Shown in pieces: positions 24,016 through 33,153 of a DNA stretch of 64,000 nucleotides (position 1 is the stretch's first letter; the number at the start of each line of letters is the position of its first letter). The DNA comes from Undibacterium pigrum (GTDB taxonomy: Bacteria; Pseudomonadota; Gammaproteobacteria; Burkholderiales; Burkholderiaceae_D): NCBI RefSeq assembly GCF_003201815.1, contig NZ_QJKB01000011.1:1-64000 (forward strand). The letters run 5' to 3'. The translations under genes and the position numbers were made by a program. The notes beneath the pieces were generated by a model. The model saw only the letters and a list, made by a program, of their open reading frames with translations, was not told the DNA's origin and did no database searches.

Positions 24016-25797
24016 ATGCCCCACACCTATTTCCCCAAATTGCTGTCTTCGCAAATCGCCTTTGATATCGCCAGGTCAATACTCGACGGCTTTGACAAGC
24101 ATTACCGTTTGTTCAGGGCCAGCAGTCAAAGGGCAAAGCAGCAGTTTGAAACAGGTGACTGGAAGGCCGCGCAAGTTGCTGCACGTGAGCGCATAGGTTA
24201 TTACGACACCCGCGTGCGTGAATGTGTGCAGGCACTGGAAGATGAATACGCAGAAGAAGATCTCAGTGATGAAGTCTGGCGCGAAGTCAAACTCCATTAC
24301 ATGGGTATGCTGATAGATCACCTGCGCCCCGAGCTGGCCGAGACTTTTTTCAATACCGTCTGTACCAAGCTCCTGCACAGAAATTATTATCACAATGACT
24401 TTATCTTTGTGCGTCCAGCAACCTCGACCGAGTATCTGGAAAGTGAAGATACGCCGCCGAGTTACCGCGTCTACTATCCGGCCACGGACAGCCTGAACTT
24501 CACCATCAAGCGCATCGTCACGAACTTCCAGTTGAATGCAAAATTTGAAGACCTGGACCGCGATGTAGCTCTGGTAGAAGCACGTCTGCGTGAAAATTTC
24601 GGCCCCGCCAAGCTCGAGCCAAATCACCAGATACAGGTATTGGCCAGCCTGTTTTACCGTAACAAGTCAGCCTACATCATAGGCAAGGGTATCAATGGCA
24701 ATAAGGAATATCCCTTTGTCATTCCCGTCATGCATAAGCGCAAGGGTGAGCTGGTACTCGACACGGTGATTTTTGACACCATGCTCATCACAGTGCTGTT
24801 CTCTTTTACGCGCGCCTATTTCATGGTCGACATGGAGGTGCCATCGGCCTATGTGCAATTCATACGCAGCATCTTGCCCAAGAAACCGCGCAGTGAAATC
24901 TACACCATGATAGGCCTGCAAAAGCATGGCAAGAATTTGTTTTACCGCGATTTTTTGCATCACCTCAAATACTCATCCGACCGCATAGAAGCCGCACCTG
25001 GCATACGTGGTCTGGTGATGCTGGTGTTTGCGCTGCCGTCTTTCCCGTATGTATTCAAACTCATCAAGGACAGTTTCCCACCACCCAAGGAAACCACCAA
25101 GGCCCTGATCAAGGAAAAATACCTGCTGGTAAAAAACCATGACCGCGTAGGCCGCATGGCAGATACCCTGGAATACTCGGATGTGGCATTTCCGCGCTCA
25201 CGTTTTTCTGAAGAACTGCTGGCCGAGATCAAACAATATGCACCTTCATTACTGGAAGTGAATGACGATGAAGTCGTCATCAAGCACCTGTACATAGAAC
25301 GTCGCATGACGCCGCTGAATATCTGGCTCACAGAAGCTGAGCAGCGCGGTGACATGGCAGGCATGGAACACGGCCTGAAAGAATATGGCAGTGCCATCAA
25401 GGACCTGGTGGCAGCCAACATCTTCCCTGGTGACATGTTGTACAAAAACTTTGGTGTCACCCGTCATGGCCGTGTCGTCTTTTATGACTATGATGAAATC
25501 GAATACATCACCGACTGCAATTTCCGCAAGATACCTTTGCCGCGCAACGAAGAAGACGAGATGTCTGCCGAGCCCTGGTATCCGATCGCAAAAAATGATG
25601 TCTTCCCAGAACAGTTTGGCACTTTCCTGCTGGGGAATAAAAACGTCAAAGAATATTTTATGAAGCACCACGCTGACTTGCTGACCGCCGAATACTGGCA
25701 GGCCCGCAAGAAGCGCATAGTCGATGGCAAGGTGGATGATGTGTTTCCGTATCCGCAGGAAATCCGTTTTTGCAATCAGACCAGTACAACAAGTTAA
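24016..25797 (+). CDS. aceK: Isocitrate dehydrogenase kinase/phosphatase
   Basis: The 593-residue bifunctional enzyme phosphorylates and dephosphorylates isocitrate dehydrogenase, thereby setting flux between the TCA cycle and the glyoxylate bypass. Length and sequence fit AceK: an N-terminal regulatory domain with helical segments, YYHNDFIFVRPATS, the KERYLLVKNHDRVGRMADTLEYSDVAFPR-like region, and the kinase-like FYDYDEIEYITDCNFR loop. It lies inside the liu run, not with aceA/aceB. Leucine is degraded to acetyl-CoA and acetoacetate, so co-regulation with the bypass makes physiological sense. Confidence 0.96.
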   Translation: MPHTYFPKLLSSQIAFDIARSILDGFDKHYRLFRASSQRAKQQFETGDWKAAQVAARERIGYYDTRVRECVQALEDEYAEEDLSDEVWREVKLHYMGMLIDHLRPELAETFFNTVCTKLLHRNYYHNDFIFVRPATSTEYLESEDTPPSYRVYYPATDSLNFTIKRIVTNFQLNAKFEDLDRDVALVEARLRENFGPAKLEPNHQIQVLASLFYRNKSAYIIGKGINGNKEYPFVIPVMHKRKGELVLDTVIFDTMLITVLFSFTRAYFMVDMEVPSAYVQFIRSILPKKPRSEIYTMIGLQKHGKNLFYRDFLHHLKYSSDRIEAAPGIRGLVMLVFALPSFPYVFKLIKDSFPPPKETTKALIKEKYLLVKNHDRVGRMADTLEYSDVAFPRSRFSEELLAEIKQYAPSLLEVNDDEVVIKHLYIERRMTPLNIWLTEAEQRGDMAGMEHGLKEYGSAIKDLVAANIFPGDMLYKNFGVTRHGRVVFYDYDEIEYITDCNFRKIPLPRNEEDEMSAEPWYPIAKNDVFPEQFGTFLLGNKNVKEYFMKHHADLLTAEYWQARKKRIVDGKVDDVFPYPQEIRFCNQTSTTS

Positions 25798-25872
25798 GGC
25801 TGCGCATGTTTGTTGACATGCCTCCCGTCATTAGCCAGGCAATTTTTTTGCCTATATTAATTGGAGAGTAAG

Positions 25873-27054
25873 ATGAGTGATCCTATCGTAATCGTTGGTG
25901 CAGCCCGTACCCCCATGGGTGCCTTCCAGGGCGATTTTTCTTCCCTGACAGCCAGCCAGCTCGGTGCAGTTGCCATCAAGGCTGCCGTTGAGCGCGCCGG
26001 TGTCAAGCCAGAGCTGGTAGAAGAAGTCTTGTTCGGTAACTGCCTGATGGCAGGCCAGGGCCAGGCACCAGCACGCCAGGCTTTGCTGGCTGCTGGTTTG
26101 CCAGTGTCCACCGGCGCTGTGACCTTGTCCAAGATGTGCGGCTCCGCCATGAAGGCCACCATGATGGCTTTTGACTCCATCAATGCTGGCAGCAATGAAG
26201 TCATCGTTTCCGGTGGTATGGAATCCATGACCAATGCTCCTTATCTGATCCCCAAGGCACGTGGCGGTTACCGCATCGGCCACGGCATGATGTATGACCA
26301 CATGATGCTCGATGGTCTCGAAGATGCCTACGACAAGGGCCGCTCCATGGGTACTTTTGCTGAAGACTGTTCAGCAAAATACAATTTCAGCCGCGAAGAG
26401 CAGGATGCATTTGCGATTGCCTCCGTCAAGCGCGCGCAGGCGGCAACTGCCGATGGTTCCTTCGCATGGGAAATCGCGCCTGTGACCGTATCTGGCCGCG
26501 GCGGTGATGTTGTCATCGACAAGGATGAAGGCCCGCTGAAAGCCAAGCTCGACAAAATCCCTGCCTTGAAACCAGCCTTCAAAAAAGACGGCACGATTAC
26601 TGCCGCTTCTTCTTCGTCCATTAATGACGGCGCTGCAGCACTGGTCCTGATGCGTGAATCCAAGGCCAAAGAACTGGGCCTGACACCAATCGCAAAAATC
26701 CTTGGCCACGCCAGCAATGCGCAGGAACCAGGCTGGTTCACGACAGCACCGGTGGGTGCCATCCAGAAACTGTACAAAAAACTGGGCTGGACGACGGACG
26801 ATGTTGACCTGTTTGAAATCAACGAAGCCTTTGCTACCGTGCCTATGGCAGCGATGAAAGAACTGGGCATCCCACATGACAAAGTCAACGTGCATGGCGG
26901 TGCCTGTGCGCTGGGTCATCCTATCGGCGCATCCGGTGCGCGTATCATCATCACGCTAATGGGTGCCTTGAAGAAGCAGGGTAAGAAACGTGGTGTAGCT
27001 GCCTTGTGTATTGGCGGTGGAGAAGGAACAGCGTTGGCGATTGAACTACTGTAA
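25873..27054 (+). CDS. Acetyl-CoA acetyltransferase (thiolase)
   Basis: The 393-residue thiolase has the nucleophilic cysteine in SKMCGSAMKA (residue 89), the catalytic histidine in NVHGGACALGHPIGASGAR, and the C-terminal CIGGGEGTALAIEL cysteine. It interconverts acetoacetyl-CoA and two acetyl-CoA, the last step after HMG-CoA lyase and acetoacetate activation in leucine catabolism. It could also act in polyhydroxybutyrate synthesis, but no phaB or phaC is near. The start follows GGAGAGTAAG. A palindromic repeat follows the gene. Confidence 0.93.
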   Translation: MSDPIVIVGAARTPMGAFQGDFSSLTASQLGAVAIKAAVERAGVKPELVEEVLFGNCLMAGQGQAPARQALLAAGLPVSTGAVTLSKMCGSAMKATMMAFDSINAGSNEVIVSGGMESMTNAPYLIPKARGGYRIGHGMMYDHMMLDGLEDAYDKGRSMGTFAEDCSAKYNFSREEQDAFAIASVKRAQAATADGSFAWEIAPVTVSGRGGDVVIDKDEGPLKAKLDKIPALKPAFKKDGTITAASSSSINDGAAALVLMRESKAKELGLTPIAKILGHASNAQEPGWFTTAPVGAIQKLYKKLGWTTDDVDLFEINEAFATVPMAAMKELGIPHDKVNVHGGACALGHPIGASGARIIITLMGALKKQGKKRGVAALCIGGGEGTALAIELL

Positions 27055-27064
27055 TTTTTAAATA

Positions 27065-27135
27065 CGTCATTCCCGCGCAGGCGGGAATCCAGTGGCGTTT
27101 AGAGTCGCTGGATCCCTGCCTGCGCAGGGATGACG
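27065..27135. repeat. Intergenic palindromic repeat (REP/NEMIS-like)
   Basis: An imperfect inverted repeat. The left arm CGTCATTCCCGCGCAGG and the right arm CCTGCGCAGGGATGACG flank a short centre with GGAATCCAG. Elements of this appearance (GTCATTCCCGC...GGAATCCAG) are widespread in betaproteobacterial genomes. It could fold in RNA and limit readthrough or stabilise the thiolase message. A degenerate relative lies at 57464-57520. Confidence 0.8.
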
Positions 27136-27181
27136 GTAATTTTTCCCTTCTGTATTAGCAAATATTTGTAACAGGAAAACC

Positions 27182-27850
27182 ATGCCAGTCGCTTTAATCA
27201 TCGGTGCATCACGCGGTATAGGCCACGAACTGGCCATGCAATACAAGGCTGCAGGCTGGCGTGTTATTGCCACTGCACGCAAGGAAGAAGATCTTGCAGC
27301 TTTGCAGGCAGCAGGCTGCGAAGCGCTGCCCCTGGATGTCACCAATCTGAATGACTGTGCTGGTCTGGGCTGGCGTCTTGATGATGAAAAGATTGATGTG
27401 GCTATCCTCAATGCTGGCGTGTTCGGCCCCAGAACCGAGGGCCTGACAGCACCGGACCAGCAACAGTTTGATAACGTCATGCATACCAACTTGTTGTCGG
27501 CGATGAGGATATTACCCATTGTGCTGCCGCTGGTAGAAAACGCCAGCGGCAAGCTGGCTGTGATTTCATCCAGCATGGCATCGATAGGTGAGCGCAGCAA
27601 TCCGGCGGGCTGGTTATACCGCGCCAGCAAGACGGCATTGAATTCAGTATTGAAAGACGTATCGCTGAGTACCAGCAAGGCCATCTGTGTTGCGATGGAC
27701 CCGGGCTGGGTAAAAACCGACATGGGTGGTGATGCAGCAGAAATCACCGTCGATGTCAGCGTGGCTGGCATACGCCAGACCCTGGCTGCCTTGAAACCAG
27801 CTGACAATGGCAAATATTTGCAATACACGGGCGCGGAACACAGCTGGTAA
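27182..27850 (+). CDS. Short-chain dehydrogenase/reductase
   Basis: The 222-residue SDR has IIGASRGIGHELA for cofactor binding, LNAGV, serines in VISSSMASIG, and YRASK as the catalytic Tyr-x-x-x-Lys, followed by DPGWVKTDMGG. The pattern fits the C-factor/sniffer-like short SDR group. Substrate unknown. It is flanked by the thiolase and an acyl-CoA dehydrogenase on the same strand, 44 bases before the latter. Confidence 0.88.
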   Translation: MPVALIIGASRGIGHELAMQYKAAGWRVIATARKEEDLAALQAAGCEALPLDVTNLNDCAGLGWRLDDEKIDVAILNAGVFGPRTEGLTAPDQQQFDNVMHTNLLSAMRILPIVLPLVENASGKLAVISSSMASIGERSNPAGWLYRASKTALNSVLKDVSLSTSKAICVAMDPGWVKTDMGGDAAEITVDVSVAGIRQTLAALKPADNGKYLQYTGAEHSW

Positions 27851-27893
27851 ATCTTCACAAGTACAGCACTCACAAATAGAAAACAGAACCATC

Positions 27894-29027
27894 ATGCTAC
27901 TCACACCAGAACACGAAATGATACGCGACGCCGTGCGCGCCTTTGCCCAGGACCGTCTGGTGCCAAACGCCGCCCGCTGGGACAAGGAACATCATTTCCC
28001 CGCAGAAGAATTGAAAGAGCTGGCGCAAATGGGTGCCTATGGCGTAGCCGTGCCAGAAGAATTTGGTGGCGCTGGCATGGATTATTTATCGCTGGCTCTG
28101 GTGCTGGAAGAAATCGCTGCCGGCGATGGTGGCACATCCACCGTGGTATCTGTCAACAATTGCCCAGTCTGCAGTATCGCCATGATGTATGCCAACGACG
28201 CGCAAAAAAAACAATGGCTGACACCACTGGCACAGGGTGAAATGCTAGGTGCTTTTTGCCTGACTGAACCGCATGCAGGCAGCGATGCTTCGGAATTGCG
28301 CACTACCGCAAAACGTGATGGCGATCATTACGTCATTAACGGCGTCAAACAATTCATCACCAGCGGCAAATATGCTGATGTCGCCATTGTCATGGCAGTT
28401 ACTGATAAAGAAGCAGGCAAGAAGGGCATCAGCGCCTTCTGGGTGCCCACCAGCACGCCTGGCTATATCGTCGCCAGCCTGGAACAAAAGATGGGCCAGC
28501 ATTCGTCTGACACTGCGCAAATCCTGTTCGAGAATTGCCGCATCCCGGCAGAGAACCTGATAGGCGAAGAAGGCATGGGCTACAAGATCGCCCTGTCTGG
28601 CCTCGAAGGTGGCCGCATAGGCATAGCCTCGCAATCAGTAGGCATGGCGCGCGCTGCGTTTGAAGCAGCACTGGCCTATGCCAAAGACAGGACCAGTTTT
28701 GGCAAGCCCATTTTCGAGCACCAGTCAGTGCAATTCAAACTGGCTGACATGGCGACCCAGATAGAAGCCGCCCGCCAATTGATCTGGCATGCCGCCAGCA
28801 TGAAAGATGCAGGCAAGCCCTGCTTGAAAGAAGCAGCAATGGCAAAATTGTTTGCCTCAGAAATGGCAGAAAAAGTCTGTTCGGATGCAATACAAATCCA
28901 CGGCGGCTACGGTTATGTCAGCGACTTCCCGGTAGAACGCATTTACCGCGATGTACGGGTTTGCCAGATATATGAAGGTACTTCCGATATACAGAAGATT
29001 TTGATTGGGCGTGCGCTGGCCGGATAA
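27894..29027 (+). CDS. Acyl-CoA dehydrogenase
   Basis: The 377-residue FAD enzyme has FCLTEPHAGSDASELRT and QFITSGKYADV flavin motifs. The catalytic glutamate is in the standard place (QIYEGTSDIQK, Glu361). It is therefore of the short/branched-chain butyryl-CoA type and not a second isovaleryl enzyme, whose base sits elsewhere. It may oxidise 2-methylbutyryl- or isobutyryl-CoA from isoleucine or valine, or short fatty acids. It starts at the ATG at 27894, which gives the normal family N-terminus. Confidence 0.93.
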   Translation: MLLTPEHEMIRDAVRAFAQDRLVPNAARWDKEHHFPAEELKELAQMGAYGVAVPEEFGGAGMDYLSLALVLEEIAAGDGGTSTVVSVNNCPVCSIAMMYANDAQKKQWLTPLAQGEMLGAFCLTEPHAGSDASELRTTAKRDGDHYVINGVKQFITSGKYADVAIVMAVTDKEAGKKGISAFWVPTSTPGYIVASLEQKMGQHSSDTAQILFENCRIPAENLIGEEGMGYKIALSGLEGGRIGIASQSVGMARAAFEAALAYAKDRTSFGKPIFEHQSVQFKLADMATQIEAARQLIWHAASMKDAGKPCLKEAAMAKLFASEMAEKVCSDAIQIHGGYGYVSDFPVERIYRDVRVCQIYEGTSDIQKILIGRALAG

Positions 29028-29095
29028 ATAGAACGAGTCAGAAACATTTCCAAATGTTGTTCTTGTAAGCACTTCTGCCTCGTAGCATAGCCTGT

Positions 29096-29298
29096 TTTTC
29101 TCCTTCCCCTTCAAGGGGATGGAGGCGGGAATTCGCAAAACATGCTTTGCGCCGATGTAATCTAAGCTGCTTGAAAGCAGCGCAGTGGATAGGTCGGGAT
29201 GGGGATGGGTTTCTGACGCAATTTCGTTTTCCGTCGATTGATCGAACCCCATCCCCACCCTAACCCTCCCCATTTTCCTGGAGAGGGGGAGGGGATGT
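29096..29298. repeat. Large imperfect inverted-repeat element
   Basis: A non-coding element of about 200 bases has nested inverted arms. The outer arms are CTCCTTCCCCTTCAAGGGG on the left and a matching CCCTCCCC...GGAGAGGGGGAGGGG on the right. The inner arms are GGTCGGGATGGGGATGGG and CCCCATCCCCACCCTAACC. It fills most of the 300-base gap before the rhodanese gene. It has the look of a dispersed miniature element; no transposase or target duplication is evident. Confidence 0.65.
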
Positions 29299-29327
29299 TC
29301 AAGAGATGTTGAAATAACGGAGACAGC

Positions 29328-29723
29328 ATGAAAAAAGGTTACAAGCAATTAGTTGATGAAGCCAATGCCGAAATCAAAACCTATAGCGTGGCAGAAGCCC
29401 AGGCCAAACTCGCAGATGCCAATGTGCAGTTCATTGATGTCCGTGATATTCGCGAACTCGAGCGTGAAGGTATCGTCCCAGGTGCCTATCATGCCCCGCG
29501 CGGCATGATAGAGTTTTGGGTTGATCCTGATTCGCCTTATTTCAAACCTGTCTTCGGCGAGAAAAAAGAATTTATTTTATTTTGTGCCGCTGGCTGGCGC
29601 AGTGCACTGACTACCAAGACCGTGCAAGACATGGGACTGGAAAATGTCGCACACATCGATGGTGGCTTTACTGCCTGGAAAGCCGCCGGAGCGCCAGTCG
29701 CCATCAAGGAAAGCAAGAAGTAA
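29328..29723 (+). CDS. Rhodanese-domain protein
   Basis: The 131-residue single-domain rhodanese has the catalytic cysteine at residue 86 in FCAAGWRSA, the FIDVRDIRELEREGIVPGAYHAPRG N-terminal signature, and a terminal GGFTAWKAAG. It should transfer sulfane sulfur or act as a thiol redox protein in the cytoplasm. It is followed two bases later by a YchJ-like gene and then liuB. A direct role in leucine degradation is not apparent. Confidence 0.9.
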   Translation: MKKGYKQLVDEANAEIKTYSVAEAQAKLADANVQFIDVRDIRELEREGIVPGAYHAPRGMIEFWVDPDSPYFKPVFGEKKEFILFCAAGWRSALTTKTVQDMGLENVAHIDGGFTAWKAAGAPVAIKESKK

Positions 29724-29725
29724 TA

Positions 29726-30109
29726 ATGAGTAGCAAAGCATGCCCCTGTGGCTTGAATAAAAATATTGAACAGTGCTGCGGTCCTTACATCAGTGGCGCA
29801 GCGGTAGCACCAACGGCAGAAGCGCTGATGCGTTCGCGTTACACCGCCTATACGCTGAACGATGAGGCCTATCTGCGTGCGACCTGGGATGAACGGACTT
29901 GTCCCAAAGAGCGCATCACGCATGATGACCCAACCAAATGGCTGGGGCTGGAAGTCAAGAAATTCAAAGCGGATGGTGATGCGGCGACGGTGGAATTTGT
30001 TGCCAGGTACAAGATAGGTGGCAAGGCACACAGGCTGCATGAACTCAGCCGTTTTGTGCGATATGAAGGCAAGTGGTTTTACGTGGATGGCAGTTTTCCA
30101 GAAAAGTGA
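29726..30109 (+). CDS. YchJ-like (UPF0225) SEC-C protein
   Basis: The 127-residue protein starts with a zinc-binding SEC-C-like knuckle (CPCGLNKNIEQCCGPYI) and continues as an NTF2-like domain (PTAEALMRSRYTAYTLNDEAYLRATWD...). That order is the UPF0225/YchJ pattern. Function unknown. The start ATG lies two bases after the rhodanese stop; the gene ends nine bases before liuB, so it belongs to the same transcript. Confidence 0.88.
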   Translation: MSSKACPCGLNKNIEQCCGPYISGAAVAPTAEALMRSRYTAYTLNDEAYLRATWDERTCPKERITHDDPTKWLGLEVKKFKADGDAATVEFVARYKIGGKAHRLHELSRFVRYEGKWFYVDGSFPEK

Positions 30110-30117
30110 AAAAGATA

Positions 30118-31740
30118 ATGACAACTTTAGATTCCAAACTCAATCCCCGCTCTGAAGAATTCAAAGCCAATGCAGCGGCCATGCAAGCCGTGGTGGATGA
30201 CCTCAAAGAAAAGATCGCCAAGATTGCACTTGGCGGTGGCGATGAAGCACGCAAGAAACATCTGGCACGTGGCAAACTCTTGCCGCGTGACCGCGTACAA
30301 ATGCTGCTCGATGCAGGCACGCCTTTCCTGGAGTTTTCGCAACTCGCTGCCTACGACATGTACAAAGAAAAGAGCGGTGCCGATGCCGCTCCATCTGCCG
30401 GTGTCATCACTGGCATAGGCCGCGTGGCCGGGCAGGAATGCATCATTGTCTGTAATGACGCGACAGTTAAAGGCGGCACGTATTATCCGCTGACCGTCAA
30501 GAAGCATTTGCGCGCGCAAGAGATTGCCGAGCAAAACAATCTGCCCTGCATCTATCTTGTTGATAGCGGTGGCGCAAACCTGCCTAATCAGGATGATGTC
30601 TTCCCTGACCGTGATCACTTTGGCCGCATCTTCTACAACCAGGCCAATATGTCGGCCAAGGGCATACCGCAAATTGCAGTAGTCATGGGTTCCTGTACTG
30701 CTGGTGGTGCCTATGTGCCAGCAATGAGCGATGAGTCCATCATCGTCAAGAACCAGGGCACGATTTTCCTTGGCGGCCCACCGCTGGTGAAAGCCGCTAC
30801 CGGTGAAGTCGTCAGTGCCGAAGACCTCGGTGGTGGCGATGTGCATACCCGTTTGTCTGGCGTGGTAGATCACCTGGCACAAAATGATACGCATGCCCTG
30901 TCACTGGCGCGCACTATCGTCTCACACCTGAACCGCCAGAAACCACAAACCGTGGTCATGAAAGAAGTTGAAGAACCAAAGTTCCCGGCATCTGAATTGT
31001 ATGGCGTGATACCGGTTGATACCCGCAAGCCTTTTGATGTGCGTGAAGTCATTGCCCGCATCGTCGATGGCAGCCATTTCGATGAATTCAAGGCACGCTA
31101 CGGTACTACCCTGGTCTGTGGTTTTGCGCATATCCACGGCATGCCAGTCGGCATCATCGCCAACAACGGTATCCTGTTTTCTGAATCAGCATTGAAAGGC
31201 GCGCACTTTATAGAACTGTGCTGCCAGCGCAAGATACCTCTGGTGTTCCTGCAAAACATTACCGGCTTCATGGTAGGCCGTAAATATGAAAACGAAGGCA
31301 TCGCCCGTAATGGTGCCAAGATGGTGACCGCAGTAGCGACAGCCAATGTACCCAAGTTCACCGTCATCATAGGCGGCAGTTTTGGTGCTGGCAACTATGG
31401 CATGTGTGGCCGCGCTTACTCACCACGCTTCATGTGGATGTGGCCAAATGCCCGCATCAGCGTCATGGGTGGCGAGCAGGCCGCGAGTGTGCTGGCAACT
31501 GTCAAGCGCGATGGCATAGAAGGCAAGGGCGGTAGCTGGTCGGCTGAAGAAGAAGCAGCTTTCAAACAACCTATCAAGGATCAGTACGAACACCAGGGTC
31601 ATCCTTACTATGCCTCAGCGCGCCTGTGGGATGACGGTGTGATTGATCCGGCAGATACCCGCATGGTACTCGGCCTGGGCTTGTCGGCAGCCTTGAATGC
31701 ACCGATACCGGATGTGAAGTTTGGTGTGTTCCGCATGTAG
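30118..31740 (+). CDS. liuB: 3-Methylcrotonyl-CoA carboxylase, carboxyltransferase (beta) subunit
   Basis: The 540-residue subunit transfers carboxyl from biotin to 3-methylcrotonyl-CoA, forming 3-methylglutaconyl-CoA. Family features are YLVDSGGANLPNQDDVFPDRDHFGRIFYNQANMSA, GSCTAGGAYVPAMSDE and the C-terminal IIGGSFGAGNYGMCGRAY, with a methylcrotonyl-type end (DDGVIDPADTRMVLGLGLS). It pairs with liuD, which is separated from it by liuC and the biotin genes. The start at 30118 follows GAAAAAGATA, with no strong Shine-Dalgarno; the family start matches. Confidence 0.96.
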   Translation: MTTLDSKLNPRSEEFKANAAAMQAVVDDLKEKIAKIALGGGDEARKKHLARGKLLPRDRVQMLLDAGTPFLEFSQLAAYDMYKEKSGADAAPSAGVITGIGRVAGQECIIVCNDATVKGGTYYPLTVKKHLRAQEIAEQNNLPCIYLVDSGGANLPNQDDVFPDRDHFGRIFYNQANMSAKGIPQIAVVMGSCTAGGAYVPAMSDESIIVKNQGTIFLGGPPLVKAATGEVVSAEDLGGGDVHTRLSGVVDHLAQNDTHALSLARTIVSHLNRQKPQTVVMKEVEEPKFPASELYGVIPVDTRKPFDVREVIARIVDGSHFDEFKARYGTTLVCGFAHIHGMPVGIIANNGILFSESALKGAHFIELCCQRKIPLVFLQNITGFMVGRKYENEGIARNGAKMVTAVATANVPKFTVIIGGSFGAGNYGMCGRAYSPRFMWMWPNARISVMGGEQAASVLATVKRDGIEGKGGSWSAEEEAAFKQPIKDQYEHQGHPYYASARLWDDGVIDPADTRMVLGLGLSAALNAPIPDVKFGVFRM

Positions 31741-31764
31741 GCTTTCTGCATTAAAAATATAAAT

Positions 31765-32238
31765 ATGAAATACAAATTAGCAAAATTCCTGATAATTACT
31801 GCAAGTGCTGCCATGAGCAGTGCCTGCGTCACCACACCTTATGTGGCACCACAAAGCGGCCCTGTTGCAGACCTGGCGATCAGGATAATCCCAGCCAAAG
31901 GAACTGGTTTTACGCTATCTGTTTATGACGATGCTGAGAATTGTTCTGGTGCCCGGACCTTGATGGATGATGCGGGAAAAATAAGTATTTCTTCGACCAA
32001 ACTGGTTGCAAATAAGTTGACGACTTTTTCTTATTATGAGGTACAAGGTAATTTGTCATGTACTGTCAATTTCAGCTTTTTGCCAGAGGCTGATCACATC
32101 TATGTCCTCGATACCGTAACTGGCAGGAATCGTTGCAGCTATCGCATAGTGGATGCCACGGATAAACAAAGAATGGTTGGTGTGCCTGTGACTATGCGCA
32201 CTGTGGGTGGTGCCATGTGTCTACGCATGAAAAAATAG
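31765..32238 (+). CDS. Putative lipoprotein
   Basis: I do not recognise this 157-residue protein. It has a lipoprotein signal peptide with the lipobox SSAC (lipidated Cys21) and a mature beta-rich domain holding four cysteines. It lies between liuB and liuC in the same direction but is lower in G+C, especially around the start, than its neighbours. It may be an unrelated insertion into the catabolic run or a readthrough passenger. Confidence 0.7.
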   Translation: MKYKLAKFLIITASAAMSSACVTTPYVAPQSGPVADLAIRIIPAKGTGFTLSVYDDAENCSGARTLMDDAGKISISSTKLVANKLTTFSYYEVQGNLSCTVNFSFLPEADHIYVLDTVTGRNRCSYRIVDATDKQRMVGVPVTMRTVGGAMCLRMKK

Positions 32239-32313
32239 CTCAGACTTAAAAATTGCGGGTTTGATAAAAGCGACTGAACTGGTTGGTTTTACGAAAGAAG
32301 AGACTGTATAAAA

Positions 32314-33093
32314 ATGGAAACTTTAAGTATAGAAATTGCAAATCGCCTGGCTACAGTCACGCTGAATCGTCCTGAGGTCCGTAATGCATTTAATGAAACC
32401 ACCATAGCCGAGATCACCCGGGTTTTCCGCGATTTGGATACGAATGACAGCATTCGTGCTATTGTGCTGGCCGCGAATGGTCCTGCTTTTTGTGCTGGCG
32501 CAGACCTGAACTGGATGAAAAAGATGGCCGATTACACCCATGAGGAAAACCTCGCGGATGCCGGTCAACTGGCAGAAATGCTGCATACCATCTATAGCTG
32601 TAGCAAGCCGGTAGTTGCCAAAGTGCAAGGTGATTGCTATGCCGGTGGCATGGGTCTGGTGGCAGCCTGCGATATCGTCGTCAGTGTCGATACCGCCAAT
32701 TTCTGCCTTAGTGAAGTCAAGCTGGGCCTGATACCGGCGACGATTTCACCCTATGTCATCAAGGCAATGGGTGAAAGCGCGGCACGCCGCTATTTCATCA
32801 CTGCCGAGCGTTTCACGGCGGCAGAAGCACACCGCACGGGCTTTGTCCATGAAGTGGTGACTGCCGAGGCACTGGATGGCAAAGTGGCCGAGATCGTCAA
32901 GGCACTTTGCAGCAATAGCCCGAATGCAGTGAAGCAGGCCAAGCGCCTGGTGCAGGATGTGGCCAGCCGTGAAGTGACGCCAGCACTGATAGCCGCGACA
33001 GTAGAAGGCATAGCGCAGATACGTGCATCTGAAGAGGGACGTGAAGGCGTGCGTTCTTTCCTGGAAAAACGTAAGCCGAATTGGTTAAGTTGA
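32314..33093 (+). CDS. liuC: Methylglutaconyl-CoA hydratase (enoyl-CoA hydratase family)
   Basis: The 259-residue crotonase-fold enzyme hydrates 3-methylglutaconyl-CoA to HMG-CoA. It shows the oxyanion-hole segments AFCAGADLNWMKKMA and YAGGMGLVAACD and the KLGLIPATISPYVIKAMGE region, which in this family is typical of the leucine-pathway hydratases (ATISPYV). The assignment to liuC rests on this and on context between liuB and liuD. The frame begins at 32314. Confidence 0.92.
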   Translation: METLSIEIANRLATVTLNRPEVRNAFNETTIAEITRVFRDLDTNDSIRAIVLAANGPAFCAGADLNWMKKMADYTHEENLADAGQLAEMLHTIYSCSKPVVAKVQGDCYAGGMGLVAACDIVVSVDTANFCLSEVKLGLIPATISPYVIKAMGESAARRYFITAERFTAAEAHRTGFVHEVVTAEALDGKVAEIVKALCSNSPNAVKQAKRLVQDVASREVTPALIAATVEGIAQIRASEEGREGVRSFLEKRKPNWLS

Positions 33094-33153
33094 ATCTGGC
33101 TTGAAGATCAAGTAGATAGTAAGCAAGAATAGAATGAAAAGGAGCTGGCAAAG

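Noticed and set aside
29096..29298. CRISPR-like array
   Set aside because: The repeats are inverted arms with no regular direct repeats or spacers and no cas genes nearby.
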